Counted from the first letter of the stretch, positions 8,293 through 18,530 are shown. The stretch: DNA of 64,000 nt from Nostoc sp. NMS9 (GCF_017114995.1 NZ_JABXKL010000005.1:62001-126000); one strand, 5' to 3'. Notes: generated from the letters alone by a model not told the origin. Program-made: numbers and translations.

Positions 8293-8983
8293 TACTACTT
8301 ACACCCCTAGCTCTATGCACATTGCGGGTTACGTCTGCTTATCCCGGACGTTACTCCATCCCTTTTGGGGCTTTAACCGTTACTTCGGTTTGGGCATTTG
8401 CTTTTTAACCCATCCCTCCCAAATAAAGCTTTTGACCTGACCGCCTACCTATGTATCGACCGCCATAGGAGCTATAATTTGGGTTACTTCGTTCCTGATA
8501 TCCATTGTTTTGAGTCTTTAGGGGATGCCTATCCACCGGGGGTCTAGGAAGTGCGCTGTTTCGGTCGCAAGAACCTAACAGTCCTTACCCTTTCGGTTAT
8601 TTCCGACCCAAGGTGTGTCCGAAACACAAGCTTATATCCCTTGGTGAGATATGACGATGGCTCAACGACATTTTGTTTGTTCTCCCCGTGAACTCTTGCT
8701 TGCGGTTGGTGTTTTCAGCAATTATCACCATTAACTGCTTTCGTCCCCGCTTTACAGAGCGAGATAGTCAGTCTCCTCGGTAAGGGCTACCATTTTCTGG
8801 TAGTTTACGTGCTTTCAACCCCGCACCAGGGTGATAGGACTTGGTTGAAAATTTCACCTCACCTATATGGGTATCAAGTTGTCATCAGCAGAGGATTAAA
8901 GTGCGGACTCAACTCCTGGTGGAGTTACTCTACTGAAGCCTGGAATCCTCCCAGATATTGGGTTTCTCCAGAACGAATCGCAC

Positions 8984-9056
8984 TTGCACGTATCCCGGCT
9001 GTACCCCCTATGCACCTCTGTCTCTTCTGCCCAATGCCCAATCCCTAATGCCCAAT
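8984..9056. repeat. Dispersed 20-mer and TGCCCAA-type heptameric repeats
   Basis: The 20 bases at 8989-9008 are the reverse complement of 944-963. They are followed at about 9030-9056 by imperfect heptamer copies (GCCCAATGCCCAATCCCTAATGCC region), a short-tandem-repeat type that appears at least five more times in this window. No coding signal. Confidence 0.7.
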
Positions 9057-9731
9057 TCAATCATGCAATGTGTAGCCAACACCGATCACAGTTTGAATGA
9101 GGCATTTTTCGTTATTGGCTTCAAGTTTCAGGCGCAGGTAGTTAATGTAAGGTTCAATGATATTGGCATCGCCTATGAAGTCATAACCCCAGACTTCCTC
9201 TAAAATGCGATCGCAGCTAATTATCTGTCGCGGATGGATCAGCAAATATTCTAGTAAATCAAATTCCTTAGCAGTTAACTCAATTAACCGCCGATCTCGA
9301 TACACTTCGCGCGTGCGACGATTTAAACTTAGGTCTTCAAATTCTAAAACATCTGTGTACTCTGCTTGCTTGCTTCTTCGTAGGTGAGCGCCGACTCTGG
9401 CCAATAATTCATCAACGCTGAAGGGTTTAACCAGGTAATCATCAGCACCAGCGTCTAAACCTGCAATGCGATCGCTCACTTCATCTTTGACGGTTAGTAA
9501 GATTATCGGCACTTTCTCAGCTATACTCCGCAGGCGGCTGCAAATTTCCAACCCCGACAAACCAGGCAACATCCAGTCTAAAATTACTAAATCCAGATGC
9601 AACTCACGCGCTGCGGTGAGTGCAGTCAATGCATCGTAGGCAATACTGACTTGATAGCCTTCATAATTCAATTCCAATTCGACAAATCGTGCCAGTTTGA
9701 CCTCATCTTCAATCAGTAAGATGTGCGTCAT
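9057..9731 (-). CDS. OmpR/PhoB-family DNA-binding response regulator
   Basis: 224 residues. Receiver domain 1-118 with acidic pocket E8/D9, phospho-acceptor D52 (VILDWMLPG), T80 and K102 (VKPF). The C-terminal winged helix at about 127-223 has the OmpR pattern LTAKEFDLLEYLL and the end VIGVGYTL. Typical length for the family and similar to cyanobacterial RppA-type regulators. No histidine kinase is adjacent, so the partner is elsewhere. The stop lies at the edge of the repeat and intron region, and the gene itself looks intact. Confidence 0.9.
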   Translation of the reverse strand: MTHILLIEDEVKLARFVELELNYEGYQVSIAYDALTALTAARELHLDLVILDWMLPGLSGLEICSRLRSIAEKVPIILLTVKDEVSDRIAGLDAGADDYLVKPFSVDELLARVGAHLRRSKQAEYTDVLEFEDLSLNRRTREVYRDRRLIELTAKEFDLLEYLLIHPRQIISCDRILEEVWGYDFIGDANIIEPYINYLRLKLEANNEKCLIQTVIGVGYTLHD

Positions 9732-9900
9732 GATGATGTTAATGATTTCAGCAGGATACGGTAAGCAACAATAGTGCCAGCTACTTAATAGCCAAACATC
9801 TAATTAGGTGTACGTTAGCTTAGTATAAACCTGAGTAAGTAACAACCGTAAGTCTGCAATTACTGATCGCTGCTCGATCAAAGAACAATCCAACTGCCTA

Positions 9901-10188
9901 TCAGCAATAAGCTGTGATATCTTCACCACATTCATCGACAAGATAACAGAGCGCTCTAAAACGCAAACCAACCACTTCCTCGTATAGAGGATTTAATTTA
10001 CACATAGGTGGAATATGAAATAGCTTCCGACCAAACAGCGTGATGTCTCGCTCAAAGGGACACTGAGCAGGAATAGCTTTGCATAGGAAATGAGCCAATT
10101 TGGAGTTATGAATTTCTATCGTTTCCAACCACTCGCGGACTGGGTGCAGTAGATCGTTGTGTAAGTGAACTTGAATAAAGCTTGTCAT
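9901..10188 (-). CDS. Mo-dependent nitrogenase C-terminal domain family protein
   Basis: 95 residues with the Cys-rich pattern of the small family named after the C-terminal part of some Mo-nitrogenase proteins: LAHFLCKAIPAQCPFERDI, then HIPPMCKLNPLYEE, RALCYLVDECGED and a terminal YC. Six cysteines in all (C36, C43, C63, C81, C87, C95). Such proteins are common, often in several copies, in heterocystous cyanobacteria; the biochemical role is not established. Upstream AT-rich DNA may hold its promoter. Family recognition is good, function unknown. Confidence 0.75.
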   Translation of the reverse strand: MTSFIQVHLHNDLLHPVREWLETIEIHNSKLAHFLCKAIPAQCPFERDITLFGRKLFHIPPMCKLNPLYEEVVGLRFRALCYLVDECGEDITAYC

Positions 10189-11206
10189 AATTTTTCACCT
10201 TGATAATTTCAAACTAGATTGAGTTTTTTGTATTTGAACCTCTATAAATAAATACAGTTAGGTTTTGTAGTTTTATGCACTTATTACTTTTTCTTTGGTT
10301 CTCTACAGAGGTAGAAAGAGTAGTGTTAATTACACATTCAAGTCCTACAGTTCCCGATAATTTGTCCTGACTTTTCACTTCATATTGAAAAACCCATCCA
10401 AAACTTAACCTCCTAGCCTTTCCCTAGTAGGGAAACTCGATTTTCAGGGCAAAAATGTAGACAGGACAACGCTTTTGGGTAAATTGGCACTATTTGACAA
10501 ACATTTCGGCTCAATCCCTGAACGATGCAAAATTTTTCGGGTTACTGACAGTACTTTATGTTTATATCTAGTCTACGTATTTATTGATCAATTTAATATC
10601 AAGCTAATATAAGTAAAGATTTTTAAGTGCAATTACTGATGTTGCCTAGCACATTCATATAATTTATGCAAGCGAAAATCTCGTGAAGATGGCTACGGAA
10701 ATATACTGAATAATTTAACAAAATTTCTTATTTGCCTTTTCATGTCTCAGAAAATATACGCTCACAATCATTAACTAATATAGATATCCTTTATTAGAGC
10801 TAATTCGCTCTCAAAGTTAAGAAACTTGGTATCAGTTACTAAAATTATGACGAGTAGTGGGGCTGCTAGTACCGCAAGGCGGAAGTCAAAAGTCAAAAGT
10901 CAAAAGTCAAAAGTCAAAAGAATTATATTCCAAGGTCTTGCGCCATTTCAAATGGTATGTTTATTTACGCCATGCTGTACTAGTCACCCTTGTCTTTCAG
11001 AGACGGGAACGTGTGACGATGCTAACGGTGCTAACGCAGCGATCGCAAAGCGTCTCATTGGCGCAGTCTCTGTCTCCGACACGCTATTCGCGTTCGTAGA
11101 GAAAAGAAGATAGCCAGTAGAGAGCGACTGTTACCGTTTTACAGCGCTGGCTCACCGTTTTTACCAATTTAGCCAGCAGCTACTTTTTCAACTAGGAAGG
11201 TAAAAA
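10189..11206. other. Intergenic region, no gene seen, with AGTCAAA tandem repeat
   Basis: About 1 kb separating two divergent genes. The part up to 10800 is AT-rich without reading frames of merit and is the likely promoter zone of both neighbours. Five copies of the heptamer AAGTCAA stand at 10883-10917. A GC-rich dispersed repeat (aacgctAACGCAGCGATCGC, then GCGTCTC...) covers about 11010-11105. Short open frames here consist of those repeats and are not called. Confidence 0.6.
10883..10917 (+). repeat. Heptameric tandem repeat AAGTCAA x5
   Basis: Five perfect head-to-tail copies of a 7-mer, a short tandemly repeated repetitive sequence of the Nostoc/Anabaena type, in a spacer. Confidence 0.9.
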
Positions 11207-12700
11207 ATGGAATGGGCTATTTACAAAAAGAATACAGGCAGTTTTGTAATAGCAGTCGCAATTATGACTGGTGTTGGCATAATCTCATATCTTAGTTTGC
11301 TTCAGTATAGAGAAAACGCTCAATGGGTAACACATACACGTGAGGTGCTTGAAAAGACAAAAGAAGTAATGTCACAGATCAAAGATGCAGAGACTGGACA
11401 ACGGGGCTATCTTCTCACAGGCAAAGAACGGTATCTGGAACCGTATCGGACTGCAACTGGCGAGATTGCTCAGAAACTTCAGGTTCTGCGCCAATTGACT
11501 GCGGATAACCCAAATCAACAACAACGGCTTGATCGCCTTGAACCCCTAATTGCTAAAAAACTGGTTTTGATTGAACAGACGATTAACGCTAGGAGCAAAA
11601 ATTTAGAGTCCGCACTGCAAATAGTTCAGACAGATCAGGGTCAGCAGATTATGGAGGATATCCGAATGCTGACTACAGCTATGGAGAAAGAAGAGAATGA
11701 GTTGTTGAAACAGCGATCAATGAAGGCGAACGCCAGCGCTCATCAAACAACTTTGCTGACTATTTTTGGCAGCATTATTGCTTCTGTGATCGTCGGTTTC
11801 GCAGCCACGATCACCAATCAGGAACTCATTAAACGCAAACGGATGGAAAATTCTTTGCAAAAGGCTCGTGATGAATTAGAAATAGAGGTTAGCAAACGGA
11901 CTGCTGAACTAAGAAACACTAACGAAGAATTGCAAACTGAAATTAATGAGCGCAAAAAGGCGGAGTCAGAGATTCTGCGTCTGAACGTCCAGCTTGAGGG
12001 GCGAGTTGCAGAACGCACAGCACAACTCGAAGCCACTAACAAAGAGATGGAAGCATTTAGTTATTCTGTGTCTCACGACCTGCGCGCCCCCTTGCGTAGC
12101 ATCGATGGCTTTAGTCAAGCACTCCTAGAAGATTATGCTGACAAGCTGGACGCACTAGGTCAAAACTACCTCCAACGAGTGCGTGCAGCCACCCAGCGGA
12201 TGGCACAACTAATCGACGATTTACTGAATCTGTCACGATTAACGCGTAGTGAGATGCGTTACGAAAAGGTCGATCTGAGCGTATTAGTGGAGGCGATCGC
12301 TACAGAGTTGCACAAAACCCAACCAGAACGCCAAGTAGAGTTTATCATTACGCCGGGATTGGTTGCTAATGGTGATGCTCATCTGTTACGGATAGTGCTA
12401 GAAAACTTATTGGGTAATGCCTGGAAGTTTACAGGAAAACATCCAAAAGCACGGATAGAATTTGGGCTTTTGCTGCAAGATGACACCCATGTGTATTTTG
12501 TCCGTGATGATGGTACAGGCTTCGATATGGCCTATATTGACAAACTCTTCGGTGCTTTTCAGCGCCTACACGCCATGACTGAGTTTGAAGGTACTGGTAT
12601 CGGACTAGCTACTGTGCAAAGGATTGTTCACCGTCATGGTGGCCGTGTCTGGGCCGAGAGCGTAGTGGAGCAAGGCGCAACATTTTACTTCACCCTTTAA
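11207..12700 (+). CDS. CHASE3-domain sensor histidine kinase
   Basis: 497 residues. A membrane segment at about 11-31, an extracytoplasmic CHASE3 domain (about 35-175, with [13 protein letters not shown] at 60-72), a second membrane segment at about 182-202, a long coiled coil, then HisKA with phosphorylatable H290 in [17 protein letters not shown] and a HATPase_c domain ([26 protein letters not shown]). The dimerisation sequence is of the phytochrome-associated type. AGGAAGG stands seven bases before the ATG. The receiver gene 15 bases downstream is almost certainly its partner, and two more signalling genes follow in the same direction. Confidence 0.92.
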   Translation: MEWAIYKKNTGSFVIAVAIMTGVGIISYLSLLQYRENAQWVTHTREVLEKTKEVMSQIKDAETGQRGYLLTGKERYLEPYRTATGEIAQKLQVLRQLTADNPNQQQRLDRLEPLIAKKLVLIEQTINARSKNLESALQIVQTDQGQQIMEDIRMLTTAMEKEENELLKQRSMKANASAHQTTLLTIFGSIIASVIVGFAATITNQELIKRKRMENSLQKARDELEIEVSKRTAELRNTNEELQTEINERKKAESEILRLNVQLEGRVAERTAQLEATNKEMEAFSYSVSHDLRAPLRSIDGFSQALLEDYADKLDALGQNYLQRVRAATQRMAQLIDDLLNLSRLTRSEMRYEKVDLSVLVEAIATELHKTQPERQVEFIITPGLVANGDAHLLRIVLENLLGNAWKFTGKHPKARIEFGLLLQDDTHVYFVRDDGTGFDMAYIDKLFGAFQRLHAMTEFEGTGIGLATVQRIVHRHGGRVWAESVVEQGATFYFTL

Positions 12701-12715
12701 CTATAGGAATATAAC

Positions 12716-13144
12716 ATGATTTTACTTGTAGAAGACAATCCTGACGATGAAGCGCTAACCCTACGCGCACTTAAGAAAAACAATATTATGAACGAGGTAG
12801 TAGTGGCACGCGATGGGGTGGAAGCCCTAGATTATCTCTTTGGTAAAGGTGTGTACGCTGATCGCGACATGAGCGTTATGCCCCATCTCATCCTTCTAGA
12901 TTTGAAGTTGCCTAAAATGGATGGTCTGGAAGTTTTGCGACACCTACGAACCGACGACAAGACAAAAATCCTTCCCGTCGTCATTCTCACATCCTCCAAA
13001 GAGGAGCAAGACTTAATCAATGGTTACAGCTTGGGAGCCAACAGCTATGTTCGGAAACCAGTAGACTTTTCCCAATTCAGTGAAGCAGTGCGACAACTAG
13101 GATTGTACTGGTTTGTCTTAAACGAATCACCGCCGAGAATATAG
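12716..13144 (+). CDS. Rcp1-like single-domain response regulator
   Basis: 142 residues, a stand-alone receiver. Acidic residues in VEDNPDDE (5-12), phospho-acceptor D62 in ILLDLKLPKMDG, then ILTSSKEEQD and KPVDF. The AxxxLGLYW end is typical of Rcp1, the receiver used by cyanobacterial phytochrome Cph1. It starts 15 bases after the CHASE3 kinase with AGGAATAT ahead of the ATG, so the two are probably co-transcribed and form a cognate pair. No output domain; it must act by protein contact or phosphotransfer. Confidence 0.92.
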   Translation: MILLVEDNPDDEALTLRALKKNNIMNEVVVARDGVEALDYLFGKGVYADRDMSVMPHLILLDLKLPKMDGLEVLRHLRTDDKTKILPVVILTSSKEEQDLINGYSLGANSYVRKPVDFSQFSEAVRQLGLYWFVLNESPPRI

Positions 13145-13214
13145 CTTATACCAATCCTCCAAAATCAGGTTATAGACGCAAGGCTGACTTTCTTAATTAC
13201 GAATTACGAATTAC

Positions 13215-14252
13215 ATGGGTATACCACTGCGCGTATTACTTGTTGAGGATTCAGAAGATGACGCTTTGTTGCTGCTGCGTGAACTGCAACGTGGTGGCTA
13301 CGAAATAACCTTTGAACGAATTGATACACCCACAGCCATGAAAGCTGCGATCGCAGAGCAAATATGGGATATCGTTATCTGCGATTATTCTATGCCCACC
13401 TTTAGCGCCCCAGATGCATTGAAGCAGGTTAAGGAAAGTGGACTTGACTTGCCATTCATTATCGTCTCAGGAACTATTGGTGAAGATACCGCAGTCGCCG
13501 CCATGAAAGCTGGTGCCCATGACTACATTATCAAAGGCAATTTAGCGCGACTAACCCCTGCTGTTGCCCGCGAGTTGCGCGAGGCACTAGTGAGGCGGGA
13601 GCGTAAACAAGCAGAGGAGCAGATTAAAGCATCCCTTCAAGAAAAAGAGGTGCTATTGAAAGAAATTCATCACCGGGTAAAAAATAATTTGCAGATTATT
13701 TCTAGTCTGCTCAACCTGCAAGCAGAGTATCTCAAGGACAATCAAGCCCTTGAGGTATTCAAAGATAGCCAGAACCGGATTGAATCAATGGCTCTGATCC
13801 ACGAGAAACTATATCAATCTCAAGACTTGGCAAAGATTAATTTTGCTGACTATATCCAAGATTTAGTAACTAATTTATTTTATTCATACAACGTTAATTC
13901 CAGCGATATTACCTTGAAAATGAACGTTGAGGAGGTTTTTCTAGCTATTGATGCAGCTATTCCTTGCGGGTTGATTATCAATGAACTTATTTCAAATTCC
14001 CTAAAATATGCCTTTCCCCAAAGCGAACCAGGAAAAATTTGTATTGACTTTTGCTCCATAGAAAGAAATTTATTTAAACTTACTATCAGTGATAATGGTG
14101 TCGGTTTTGCCCAAGATTTTGACTTTCAAGCTACAGAATCATTAGGTTTACGATTAGTCAAAGGTTTAATACATCAGCTACAAGGCAATATCGATTTTAT
14201 CAGCAATCAGGGAGTAGAGTATAAAATTATATTCCCAAATAAAATTTTCTAA
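13215..14252 (+). CDS. Hybrid receiver-histidine kinase (REC-HisKA_2-HATPase)
   Basis: 345 residues. Receiver at 5-125 (D57 in ICDYSMP, K107 in YIIKGN), short linker helix, then the HisKA_2-type dimerisation domain with [17 protein letters not shown] (H152) and an ATPase domain with [18 protein letters not shown] and LGLRLVKGL. An N-terminal receiver feeding a kinase of this class suggests a mid-relay protein that takes phosphate from an upstream kinase and passes it on. It follows the Rcp1-like gene by 70 bases and precedes the cyclic di-GMP protein by 21, in the same orientation. Soluble; no sensor domain of its own. Confidence 0.9.
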   Translation: MGIPLRVLLVEDSEDDALLLLRELQRGGYEITFERIDTPTAMKAAIAEQIWDIVICDYSMPTFSAPDALKQVKESGLDLPFIIVSGTIGEDTAVAAMKAGAHDYIIKGNLARLTPAVARELREALVRRERKQAEEQIKASLQEKEVLLKEIHHRVKNNLQIISSLLNLQAEYLKDNQALEVFKDSQNRIESMALIHEKLYQSQDLAKINFADYIQDLVTNLFYSYNVNSSDITLKMNVEEVFLAIDAAIPCGLIINELISNSLKYAFPQSEPGKICIDFCSIERNLFKLTISDNGVGFAQDFDFQATESLGLRLVKGLIHQLQGNIDFISNQGVEYKIIFPNKIF

Positions 14253-14273
14253 ATTTAGAATTTACATAAAATC

Positions 14274-16745
14274 ATGAAACCAGTAAATATATTAGTTGTT
14301 GAAGATGAGTTCATCGTGGCAATGGATATACAAAATCGGCTCAGAAAATTTGGATATACTGTTATGGGACTTGCTGATTCTGGAGAAGAAGCAATTAAGA
14401 AAGCAGCAGATGATTCTTTAGATTTAGTTCTAATGGATATTCACCTTAAAGGAAACATGGACGGTGTGGAGGCTGCTCAGATAATTCATAATCTTTTTAA
14501 GATTCCAATCATATATCTGACTGCTAATGCAGATGAATCAACGTTGAATCGAGCCAAGATGACAGAGCCGTTTGGCTACATTCTCAAGCCTTTCAAAGAA
14601 AAAGAATTAAAATTCACGATTGAAATTACCCTTTCTAAACATCAAACGGAAAAAAAATTAAAACAGAATGAACAATGGCTGACTACTGTACTTAAAAGTA
14701 TTGGAGATGCTGTGATTACTAGCGACGAATCTGGAACTGTTAATTTTATGAATCCAATTGCGGAGGTACTGACGGGTTGGAATTATTCAGATGCGTTTGG
14801 TAAAGAAGCAACAGAAGTATTCAATATTGCTCATGAAGAAACTCGTACAATAATTGAAAGTCCTGTAAAGCAAGTCCTTCAGTCTGGCGTTACTGTCGGT
14901 CTACCAGAACAGACGATACTTATTGCTAAAAACGGTACAGAAATACCGATTGATGATAGTACTGCACCGATTAAAGATGACAACGGTAACGTCACAGGTG
15001 CAGTTTTGGTCTTTCAGGATATCACCGAGCGTAAGCAGATATTGGAGGCACTAGCGCGTCGCCAGCAAGAATTCAAAGCACTAGTTGAAAATGCACCTGA
15101 TATTATTTCCAGATTTAACCCTCAATTGCGCTACGTTTACGTTAATCCAGCTATTGAAAAGGTTACAGGAATATCAGCCGAAACATTTATTGGCAAAACA
15201 AACGCAGAGTTAAATCTGCCAGAAGAATTTTGCCGGATATGCGATCGCAAGCTTCAACAAGTTTTCCAAACTAAGGAAGAAACGGAGTTTGAATGCAGTT
15301 TAGCGATCGCCCAGCAAACAAGACATTACCATACGCGTCTTGTGCCTGAATTGGCTAGCGATGGTTCAGTATATTTTGTTTTAAGTATTTCTCGCAACAT
15401 TACTGCTCTAAAACTTGCGGAGGCGCAATTAATTCATGATGCCTTTCACGATGTACTAACTGGTCTGCCAAACCGTGCCTTATTTATGGAACGGCTAGAA
15501 CGGGCGCTCTTGCTGACAAAACGACGTACAGACTATACATTCGCTGTTCTCTTTCTAGACCTAGATCGCTTCAAAGTTATCAACGACAGTCTCGGTCATA
15601 TGATTGGGGATCAACTACTAACTGCCCTTGCTCGCAGATTGGAGAATTGCCTGCGTGCTGGAGACACAGTTGCTCGTCTAGGGGGAGATGAGTTTACAAT
15701 TTTGCTTGACGATCTCAACAACATCAATGACGTAACAAGTGTAGTCGAGCGGATACACGAAGCTCTGACATCTGTGTTCCAACTCAGTGGGTACGAGGTA
15801 TTTACCACCGTCAGCATTGGCGTCGCCCTGAGCAGGGGTAGTTATAACCGACCGGAGGAACTCTTGCGCGACGCTGACATTGCAATGTATCGCGCAAAAG
15901 CATTGGGTAAGGCACGCCATGAGATATTTGACTCAACTATGTACACCCAAGTAACGCAGCTATTAGAGTTAGAGATGGATCTACGACGGGCAGTTGAACG
16001 CCAGGAGTTTCAGGTTTACTACCAGCCAATTGTTTTATTAGAAACTTACAAAATTATTGGCTTCGAGGCTCTCGTTCGCTGGCAGCACCCGCAACACGGA
16101 TTAGTATCTCCAGACAGCTTTATTCCCCTGGCAGAAGAAACTGGGCTGATTATCCCTATTGGTTATTGGGTACTAGGCGAGGCTTGTCGGCAGATGCGTG
16201 CTTGGCAAGTACAATTTCCTACTGACCCACCCTTGACAATCAGTGTAAATCTTTCCACTAAGCAGTTTTCACAACCCGATCTGATTGAGCAAATTAACCA
16301 AATTATGCAAGAGACTGGTTTGGAAGGTGGCAGTTTAAAGCTGGAGATTACCGAAAGCGTACTTATGGAGAATATTCAATTAGCAACTTTTATGCTCTTG
16401 CAACTGCAACAGATGAATATCCAATTACACTTAGATGATTTTGGCATCGGCTATTCATCCTTGAGTTACCTGCATCGCTTTCCCAGTAATGCTTTGAAGA
16501 TTGATCGTTCCTTTATTGCTAAGATTGGTGCTAATGGAGAAAACTTAGAAATTGTTCAAGCGATCGTCGCTCTAGCAAAGAGTCTAAACATAGATGTAAT
16601 AGCAGAGGGCGTAGAAACACTAGAGCAACTGGCGCAACTTAGAGTTATGAAATGCAAATATGCACAGGGATATTTTTTTTCCCAACCCCTCGATAACAAG
16701 TCGGTAGAAACATTAATTTTATCTGGGATTGAACCTAGATATTAG
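14274..16745 (+). CDS. REC-PAS-PAS-GGDEF-EAL cyclic di-GMP protein
   Basis: 823 residues. Receiver at 1-120 (D55 in LVLMDIHLKG), a PAS domain at about 133-255, a second at about 262-380, GGDEF at about 385-550 and EAL at about 570-815. Both catalytic signatures are intact: GGDEF at 470-474 and EAL at 598-600. A feedback-inhibition RxxD site (RAGD) stands five residues before GGDEF. The protein could therefore make and break cyclic di-GMP under control of phosphorylation and PAS ligands. It closes a run of four co-directional signalling genes starting at 11207 and is the obvious output of that relay. Confidence 0.93.
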   Translation: MKPVNILVVEDEFIVAMDIQNRLRKFGYTVMGLADSGEEAIKKAADDSLDLVLMDIHLKGNMDGVEAAQIIHNLFKIPIIYLTANADESTLNRAKMTEPFGYILKPFKEKELKFTIEITLSKHQTEKKLKQNEQWLTTVLKSIGDAVITSDESGTVNFMNPIAEVLTGWNYSDAFGKEATEVFNIAHEETRTIIESPVKQVLQSGVTVGLPEQTILIAKNGTEIPIDDSTAPIKDDNGNVTGAVLVFQDITERKQILEALARRQQEFKALVENAPDIISRFNPQLRYVYVNPAIEKVTGISAETFIGKTNAELNLPEEFCRICDRKLQQVFQTKEETEFECSLAIAQQTRHYHTRLVPELASDGSVYFVLSISRNITALKLAEAQLIHDAFHDVLTGLPNRALFMERLERALLLTKRRTDYTFAVLFLDLDRFKVINDSLGHMIGDQLLTALARRLENCLRAGDTVARLGGDEFTILLDDLNNINDVTSVVERIHEALTSVFQLSGYEVFTTVSIGVALSRGSYNRPEELLRDADIAMYRAKALGKARHEIFDSTMYTQVTQLLELEMDLRRAVERQEFQVYYQPIVLLETYKIIGFEALVRWQHPQHGLVSPDSFIPLAEETGLIIPIGYWVLGEACRQMRAWQVQFPTDPPLTISVNLSTKQFSQPDLIEQINQIMQETGLEGGSLKLEITESVLMENIQLATFMLLQLQQMNIQLHLDDFGIGYSSLSYLHRFPSNALKIDRSFIAKIGANGENLEIVQAIVALAKSLNIDVIAEGVETLEQLAQLRVMKCKYAQGYFFSQPLDNKSVETLILSGIEPRY

Positions 16746-16901
16746 TCAGTTTTTAGCTTAGTGTAACTAACCCAATAAAAGCCCGATATTACAACCAATT
16801 CAGAACCGCTATAGTTAATTTGTGTTGTTAACCAAATTCCTGGAGGCGCAGCTAAACTTACCCTCAAAAAGCATCAAGCTTTAAGAAAGCTGCGAAAACT
16901 A

Positions 16902-17519
16902 ATGGCTGATAACTTTTTCAATAACAAAAAATTACTTTTTGACCTATGGGCATCAAGTTACGACTGGTTCTTTCCTTCTGTGTTTTATCGAGCCGTTCAC
17001 CAACGGTTGCTGGAGTACGTCGATTTACTAGAGCCAGCAAATGTACTTGATATAGGCTGTGGTACTGGACGCTTGCTTGAGCGCCTTGCTACTCAGTTTC
17101 CCGATCTACGAGCTACCGGATTGGATTTATCTGCTAATATGTTGCGGGTAGCAAGACAGAGTAACCGCCACCGTCCACGCTTAATTTATATTGAGGGCAA
17201 AGCTGAGTCTCTTCCCTTTGCTGATGGTCAATTTGATGCCGTTTTCAGTACTATCAGTTTCTTGCACTATTTGGAACCTAAACAGGTGGTTAGTGAGATA
17301 GCACGGGTACTTTCTCCTGGTGGACGCTTTTATTTGGTTGACATTACTTCCAAAAAAGAGACAGAACCTCAATTATTGCCTATCTCTCCCCGTGGAATTA
17401 GACTTTACAGCCCTCATCAACGTCAACTTCTTGGCTCCTCTGCTGGGCTATTGTGTTTAAATCACCACTATTTACTAGGGCCTGTCTTACTAACGATTTT
17501 TGCTAAACCTCCAAGTTGA
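16902..17519 (+). CDS. Class I SAM-dependent methyltransferase
   Basis: 205 residues. SAM motif I VLDIGCGTGRLLE at about 48-60, acidic loop LDLSANML, motif FADGQFDAVFS near 106 and the post-motif VLSPGGRFYLVD, as in UbiE/Methyltransf_11 proteins. Substrate cannot be told. Preceded by a 156-base spacer after the cyclic di-GMP gene, so probably its own transcription unit. A hydrophobic C-terminal tail (YLLGPVLLTIFAK) may contact membrane lipid. Confidence 0.85.
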   Translation: MADNFFNNKKLLFDLWASSYDWFFPSVFYRAVHQRLLEYVDLLEPANVLDIGCGTGRLLERLATQFPDLRATGLDLSANMLRVARQSNRHRPRLIYIEGKAESLPFADGQFDAVFSTISFLHYLEPKQVVSEIARVLSPGGRFYLVDITSKKETEPQLLPISPRGIRLYSPHQRQLLGSSAGLLCLNHHYLLGPVLLTIFAKPPS

Positions 17520-17708
17520 AATAGGGAATGGGGAAGAGTAAAGGGCTGGAAACATCTTGTATCAAGCCTTGTTCTGCATATCTTAAATTACGAATTACGA
17601 AGGAGTTGCTGCCGCCATCACTTTCACATCAAAAAAGCGATGATTAGTACACCTCACCGTAAAAATGGGTCGGAAATCAAAATTATGATCGCACGCTTAT
17701 CCCAGCCT

Positions 17709-18155
17709 CTAGCTCTTTATGCTATTGGGGTGAACAATAGTAATTCCTTCAACTTCTACAAAATCTTTTGGGTTTCAAGTCAGAATATGGCTGATGTTAT
17801 GGGCAAGCACTACTGCTTGTATGCGTAAATCGTGGGTGCGTTTACCTGAAATCTTATGAGTTGTAGCGAGGCTAAACCAAAGGCGAAATATATCTGGTGT
17901 TTCTTCTAGCCACTCAAACTGATTTATTAGCATTTGCACCGTTCGTTCGGTTTCTTCTGGTGTCCATTCCAATCCATTTACAGCTAATTGACGGGTGGCT
18001 ATAACCCAAAATTCAATTAAAACTTGAGATGTAATGAAACATCGATGGTTATTAGATATTAGATACCTTATTGTGCGATCGACAAGATTATAATCGGGTG
18101 AAGCTATATCCCTGGAGCGTAACAGGATATTGGTATCTAATAAATAATGGGTCAT
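17709..18155 (-). pseudogene. PIN-domain (VapC-like) toxin with an in-frame premature stop
   Basis: Translation from the ATG at 18155 gives 126 residues with the PIN metal-binding acids D7 (YLLDTNILL), E48 and D109 (KRTHDLRIQA), ending HNISHILT at a TGA (17775-17777). The same frame continues past this stop with NPKDFVEVEGITIVHP to a TAG at 17709, exactly the expected PIN C-terminus. The TGA sits where the family has Phe (HILTFNPKDF). So the ancestral gene was 148 residues and one codon has been lost to a stop. The truncated protein keeps three acids but lacks the last strand and fourth acid, so it may be inactive. Its start overlaps the antitoxin stop by four bases. Confidence 0.8.
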
Positions 18156-18391
18156 ACTTCATCATCGTAGATATTTTCTCGACCCAGAGCTTCATCATCA
18201 AGGTTGGCATAGCTTTTTGGTGCTGTATCTATCCACTCCTGCCAAAGTAATAATCTCTCTGATGATGTTTGAGGTTTACTAGTTAGTAAGGTTAAATGCT
18301 TGTTACTAAGCTTTTCTTGAAAGAGTTTTTGCTCTTCAGGGGAGAGGTTTAGTACCACTTCTACGAGGGAATTAACAAGTTGTACATTCAT
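18152..18391 (-). CDS. Probable antitoxin of the PIN toxin
   Basis: 79 residues, acidic C-terminus (NLDDEALGRENIYDDEV). The gene overlaps the following PIN toxin gene by four bases (ATGA), the usual arrangement for VapBC-type modules with translational coupling. No recognisable DNA-binding fold; the first 30 residues are helical (VNSLVEVVLNLSPEEQKLFQEKL), similar to cyanobacterial DUF-type antitoxins. With the toxin interrupted, this gene may be a leftover. Confidence 0.7.
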   Translation of the reverse strand: MNVQLVNSLVEVVLNLSPEEQKLFQEKLSNKHLTLLTSKPQTSSERLLLWQEWIDTAPKSYANLDDEALGRENIYDDEV

Positions 18392-18530
18392 GGTTGTGTA
18401 TAGGATTCACTCTTCTTCAGTCGGGAGCGACGGGCTTTCGCCCTGCCCTTATGTTGCTTTACTATAATACTGACTATTGCTCCCGCCATACAGCAAACGA
18501 CATAGCTAATTTCTGCTCACGCTGCCAAAA

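Larger units (their letters stand above)
7397..8983 (-). mobile_element. Group II intron (minus strand), internally deleted, inserted in the first intron
   Basis: Read on the minus strand it starts GTGCG at 8983, has about 690 bases of structural sequence, a remnant reading frame (8292-7478), then domain V/VI. A GAGTAGCCGTG...GCACGG stem spans roughly 7479-7440, beginning directly at the ORF stop, and is followed by a GGGTGGAAC..GTTCCCC hairpin and a terminal CTATCAT near 7397. Those are both ends of an intron. Its RT gene has lost the central catalytic part. The 3' exon side lies inside the plus-strand intron's RT gene. The 5' exon side begins with a sequence (8989-9008) that recurs inverted at 944-963. 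Confidence 0.75.

Noticed and set aside
8192-9048. Several plus-strand frames of 79-82 codons
   Set aside because: They lie antisense within structured group II intron RNA.
10826-11113. 95-codon frame upstream of the CHASE3 kinase
   Set aside because: Built of the AGTCAAA repeat (KSKVKSQKSK) and a dispersed repeat.
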